Below, one piece after another: positions 61,804 to 64,000 of a DNA stretch of 64,000 bases. A program made the translations under genes and the position numbers. The notes beneath the pieces are model-generated. The model saw nothing but the letters and a program-made list of their open reading frames with translations. It was not told the DNA's origin and did no database searches. Within the stretch, counting starts at the first letter, position 1. Every line of letters starts with the position of its first letter. Origin of the DNA: Eubacteriaceae bacterium (GTDB lineage: Bacteria > Bacillota > Clostridia > Lachnospirales > Lachnospiraceae); the NCBI GenBank assembly GCA_910574015.1, contig CAJSYQ010000010.1, positions 1 to 64,000 on the forward strand, read 5' to 3'.

Positions 61804-62673
61804 TTATTTGATACCTGAATGCGCCATCGTATTCATAACCTTATTCTGCAGAATGACAAACAGGATCAGGTTCGGCACAAACAAAATCAGAGTTGCTGCT
61901 GCCGACATACCCTGTCCGGCAACTGTATTATTCGCATTCAGCAGGGAGTTCATATAGAACGTCAAGGTCTTCAGCCCGTCGTCATTGATGTAATAGTTCG
62001 ACGTCTCCATGTTTGCCCATACCTGCTGGAACACCAGGATCGTGGCGGTAGCCATGGCCGGCATGATCATTGGTATGATCAGCTTCCGGTACACGGTAAA
62101 GTCTGTGGCTCCGTCAATATACGCCGCCTCGATCAGGGCGTCCGGAACCTGTTCAACGAACTGCTTCACAAGGAACAGCGCCACCGGATACGCCATCAGG
62201 GGCAGGATATGCGACCACATACTGTCGATCATTCCCAGATTACTGATCACCAGATATCTCGGGATCAGTACGGCAGTAGCCACGAACATCAGGGCTACCT
62301 GGTTGATGCTCATCATCAGGTTCCTTCCCTTAAACTTCAACTTGGACAGGGCAAAGGCCGCCATCGTTGTAAAGATCAGGGACAATCCAACCGTTACCAC
62401 CGTTACGAAAATACTGTTAAACACATAACGGCTCATGGGGATACCCGAATTCCGGCTGAACTTCGCTAATTTCGTAAAGTTTTCCAGTGTTGCATTCCGT
62501 ACAAAGAACGTCGGCGGGAATGCGAACAGTTCATCCATTGGTTTAAACGCATGATTCGCAATAAAAAGAATCGGCAGAAACATAAATAACGTCAGTGGAA
62601 GCAGACAAAGCAGGATCTTGATCTGGCCTTTGTCAAACTTCTGCGGATTCATACGCTTTCCTTTATATGCCAT
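61804..62673 (-). CDS. Carbohydrate ABC transporter permease, MalG type (first pair)
   Basis: A 289-residue permease with six predicted helices and the EAA-loop EAAYIDGATDFTVYRKLIIP. AGGAGG precedes the ATG. It follows its MalF partner at 17 bases and precedes the NHL-YIP1 gene by 31 bases. The C-terminus ending MAHSGIK is standard. Confidence 0.93.
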   Translation of the reverse strand: MAYKGKRMNPQKFDKGQIKILLCLLPLTLFMFLPILFIANHAFKPMDELFAFPPTFFVRNATLENFTKLAKFSRNSGIPMSRYVFNSIFVTVVTVGLSLIFTTMAAFALSKLKFKGRNLMMSINQVALMFVATAVLIPRYLVISNLGMIDSMWSHILPLMAYPVALFLVKQFVEQVPDALIEAAYIDGATDFTVYRKLIIPMIMPAMATATILVFQQVWANMETSNYYINDDGLKTLTFYMNSLLNANNTVAGQGMSAAATLILFVPNLILFVILQNKVMNTMAHSGIK

Positions 62674-62690
62674 TATTTTCCCTCCTTTTC

Positions 62691-63638
62691 TTAATCTTTT
62701 TCTGTCAGTAGTACATTACAGAATTTCGAGAATATTTGTACGATCAACAACAGCACTACCGAAACCGCAGCCGCATAACCCATTTCCCATCGAAGGAAAC
62801 CATAGTCTTCGATGTGGTTTACGATCAGCTGTGCGGAATAACCCGGCGACGGGTTACCAGTCAGCTGTGTCGAGATCAAACCATTCTGGAATGCGTTTAC
62901 GATAGCCATAACGGCAGCAAACAGCATCTGCGGTTTCATCTGCGGTATTGTAATATAGATCATTTCCTGGAAACGATTCTTGATGCCGTCGATGGCTGCT
63001 GCCTCATACAGTTCCTCATCAGAATTCAGGATACCGGCGATCATGGACAGGAAACCGACACCCATGGATGACCACAGTCCGATAATGATTACGATCGGAA
63101 GCAGGTAATCCGCATTCACCAGCCAGATAATGGGCTCATTGATCAGGCCCAGGTTCATCAGCCAGCTGTTCAGAAGACCAGTCTGGTCACCGGAGAAAAT
63201 AACCTTCCACAATACTGTCATGGCGGTAGGACCTGTCATACTCGGTGAGTAGATGATCAACGCCAGTATTGTTCGCGGCAGTTTTGTCAGGTTACACAAA
63301 GCCCATGCCAGTATAAAGGATAGTACATAGCCGCCCACGCCGACTATGATGGCATAGATCACGGTATTCGGCAATACAAACTGCATAAAGACTTCGTCAC
63401 TGGTTATCAGTGTTATGTAATTCAGAAATCCGGTAAACTCTGGAAACTGAATTGCATTAAAATTTGTGAAGGACAGGATGACTGCCATGATAACCGGCAC
63501 TAAGATGAATGCAATAAACACAAGTGCATATGGTGCCATAAAAAGGTATCCATGCCAGTTGGATCGTTCTCTCCTTCGGATATTACTTCTTTTTTTAGGC
63601 GCTGCCACTGCGGCAGCATTCGTTTTATTATTCGCCAT
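62691..63638 (-). CDS. Carbohydrate ABC transporter permease, MalF type (first pair)
   Basis: A 315-residue permease with six predicted helices, an Ala/Lys-rich N-terminus ([20 protein letters not shown]) and the EAA-loop [21 protein letters not shown]. The start MANNKT was chosen with GGAG six bases upstream; four codons earlier (MEWN) is possible. It lies 15 bases after the binding-protein gene that enters from the right edge, forming the first importer set with that protein and the MalG type permease. Confidence 0.93.
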   Translation of the reverse strand: MANNKTNAAAVAAPKKRSNIRRRERSNWHGYLFMAPYALVFIAFILVPVIMAVILSFTNFNAIQFPEFTGFLNYITLITSDEVFMQFVLPNTVIYAIIVGVGGYVLSFILAWALCNLTKLPRTILALIIYSPSMTGPTAMTVLWKVIFSGDQTGLLNSWLMNLGLINEPIIWLVNADYLLPIVIIIGLWSSMGVGFLSMIAGILNSDEELYEAAAIDGIKNRFQEMIYITIPQMKPQMLFAAVMAIVNAFQNGLISTQLTGNPSPGYSAQLIVNHIEDYGFLRWEMGYAAAVSVVLLLIVQIFSKFCNVLLTEKD

Positions 63639-63653
63639 ATTCCACTCCATCTC

Positions 63654-64000
63654 TTACTTCCCAAGCAATTTCTTGACAGTTTCCAAAGTCGGAATGTTGT
63701 AATCTTTTATCGTCTTCCCCTCACTGTCAAGATAACCAAACTCCTCCAGCTTGCGGGTAAACTCATGATTCACATTCTTGACCGCCTTGTCGATCCGTGT
63801 CCGCTCATCCTGACCGTTTACTACAATGTCATTGAAGGCATTGCTGATCTCACGCTCAAGCAGATAGGTACCCGGAGCACGAGGCACGTCTACTACATTC
63901 TTAGCTGTTTCTACGATTACTTTCTTCGAGTTTGACTCGAGAGGAAGCTGTTCCATCGCCTCCATGTTCGCCGTCGGCCAGATGTAATCATCACCATAAG
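63654..64000 (-). CDS. ABC transporter solute-binding protein, C-terminal part (cut by the window edge)
   Basis: The last about 115 residues of a large extracellular binding protein, open to the right edge with no start codon of its own (the reading frame continues upstream as YGDDYIWPTANMEAM). The ending TYLLEREISNAFNDIVVNGQ, then IDKAVKNVNHEFTRKLEEFG, is typical of the LplA/YtcQ-like oligosaccharide-binding proteins. It is the first visible gene of the importer operon and probably feeds the MalF/MalG pair right after it. Full-length start and signal peptide lie outside the window. Confidence 0.85.
   Translation of the reverse strand, partial: YGDDYIWPTANMEAMEQLPLESNSKKVIVETAKNVVDVPRAPGTYLLEREISNAFNDIVVNGQDERTRIDKAVKNVNHEFTRKLEEFGYLDSEGKTIKDYNIPTLETVKKLLGK

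Overview
The window reads as a chromosomal segment of an anaerobic, Gram-positive gut-type Firmicute, most likely Lachnospiraceae (Clostridium cluster XIVa). The support is the rpmG-secE-nusG-rplKAJL gene order with an L10 leader, a T-box before ileS, tRNA genes without an encoded CCA end, near-consensus TTGACA-17-TATAAT promoters, a 1245-residue RpoC, and families typical of that group (DUF6171, DUF5696, ComFB, NusG domain II plus Gx-transporter pair, degenerate LytM protein, Csp-like S8 protease). The genus cannot be fixed from sequence reading alone.

Layout. 1-0.5 kb: leader and tandem P1/P2 promoters of an rRNA operon that starts off the left edge (minus strand). 0.5-17 kb, minus strand: a chemoreceptor, rpoC, rpoB, then a 1095-residue secreted multidomain endo-arabinanase between rpoB and rplL, then rplL, rplJ (L10 leader), rplA, rplK, nusG, secE and rpmG. 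rpoBC has its own promoter and leader because the arabinanase splits the usual rplJL-rpoBC unit. 17-30 kb: a NusG-II/Gx-transporter pair, a hypothetical gene, a SpoIIQ-like gene, glycogen phosphorylase, T-box controlled ileS, and a YtrA-type GntR/ABC/lipoprotein operon diverging from a small membrane exporter. 30-34.4 kb: nucleotide and RNA housekeeping genes, a rhodanese, a tiny Asn/Ser-rich protein, fructose-bisphosphate aldolase, ComFB. 34.4-35 kb: five tRNA genes (Pro, Gly, Arg, His, Gln). 35-44.5 kb: a response regulator/ABC transporter/histidine kinase module coupled to hisC, a subtilisin-like protease, an HD-GYP regulator and a DUF342 (FapA-like) protein with seven exact 26-residue repeats.

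44.7 kb to the right edge is an arabinan-utilisation locus. Outside the cell, a GH43 endo-arabinanase (plus strand) and two paralogous GH43 enzymes (one lipid-anchored, one carrying Ig/FN3 modules) would cut the polymer. An operon on the minus strand then encodes two solute-binding proteins, two pairs of MalF/MalG-type permeases, an NHL-propeller/YIP1 membrane protein, a DUF5696 exported protein, and cytoplasmic GH43 and GH51 arabinofuranosidases that would release arabinose. No transporter ATPase, arabinose-catabolic enzyme or obvious dedicated regulator is in the window.

The most unusual points are: the arabinanase wedged into the ribosomal/RNA-polymerase cluster and flanked by inverted copies of a 22-bp hairpin motif that recurs at 32.7 kb; the NHL-YIP1 plus DUF5696 pair inside a double ABC-importer operon; the seven-repeat DUF342 protein with an HD-GYP partner whose receiver lacks the phospho-aspartate; and two hairpins that overlap ribosome-binding or start sites (41.3 kb and 19.7 kb).
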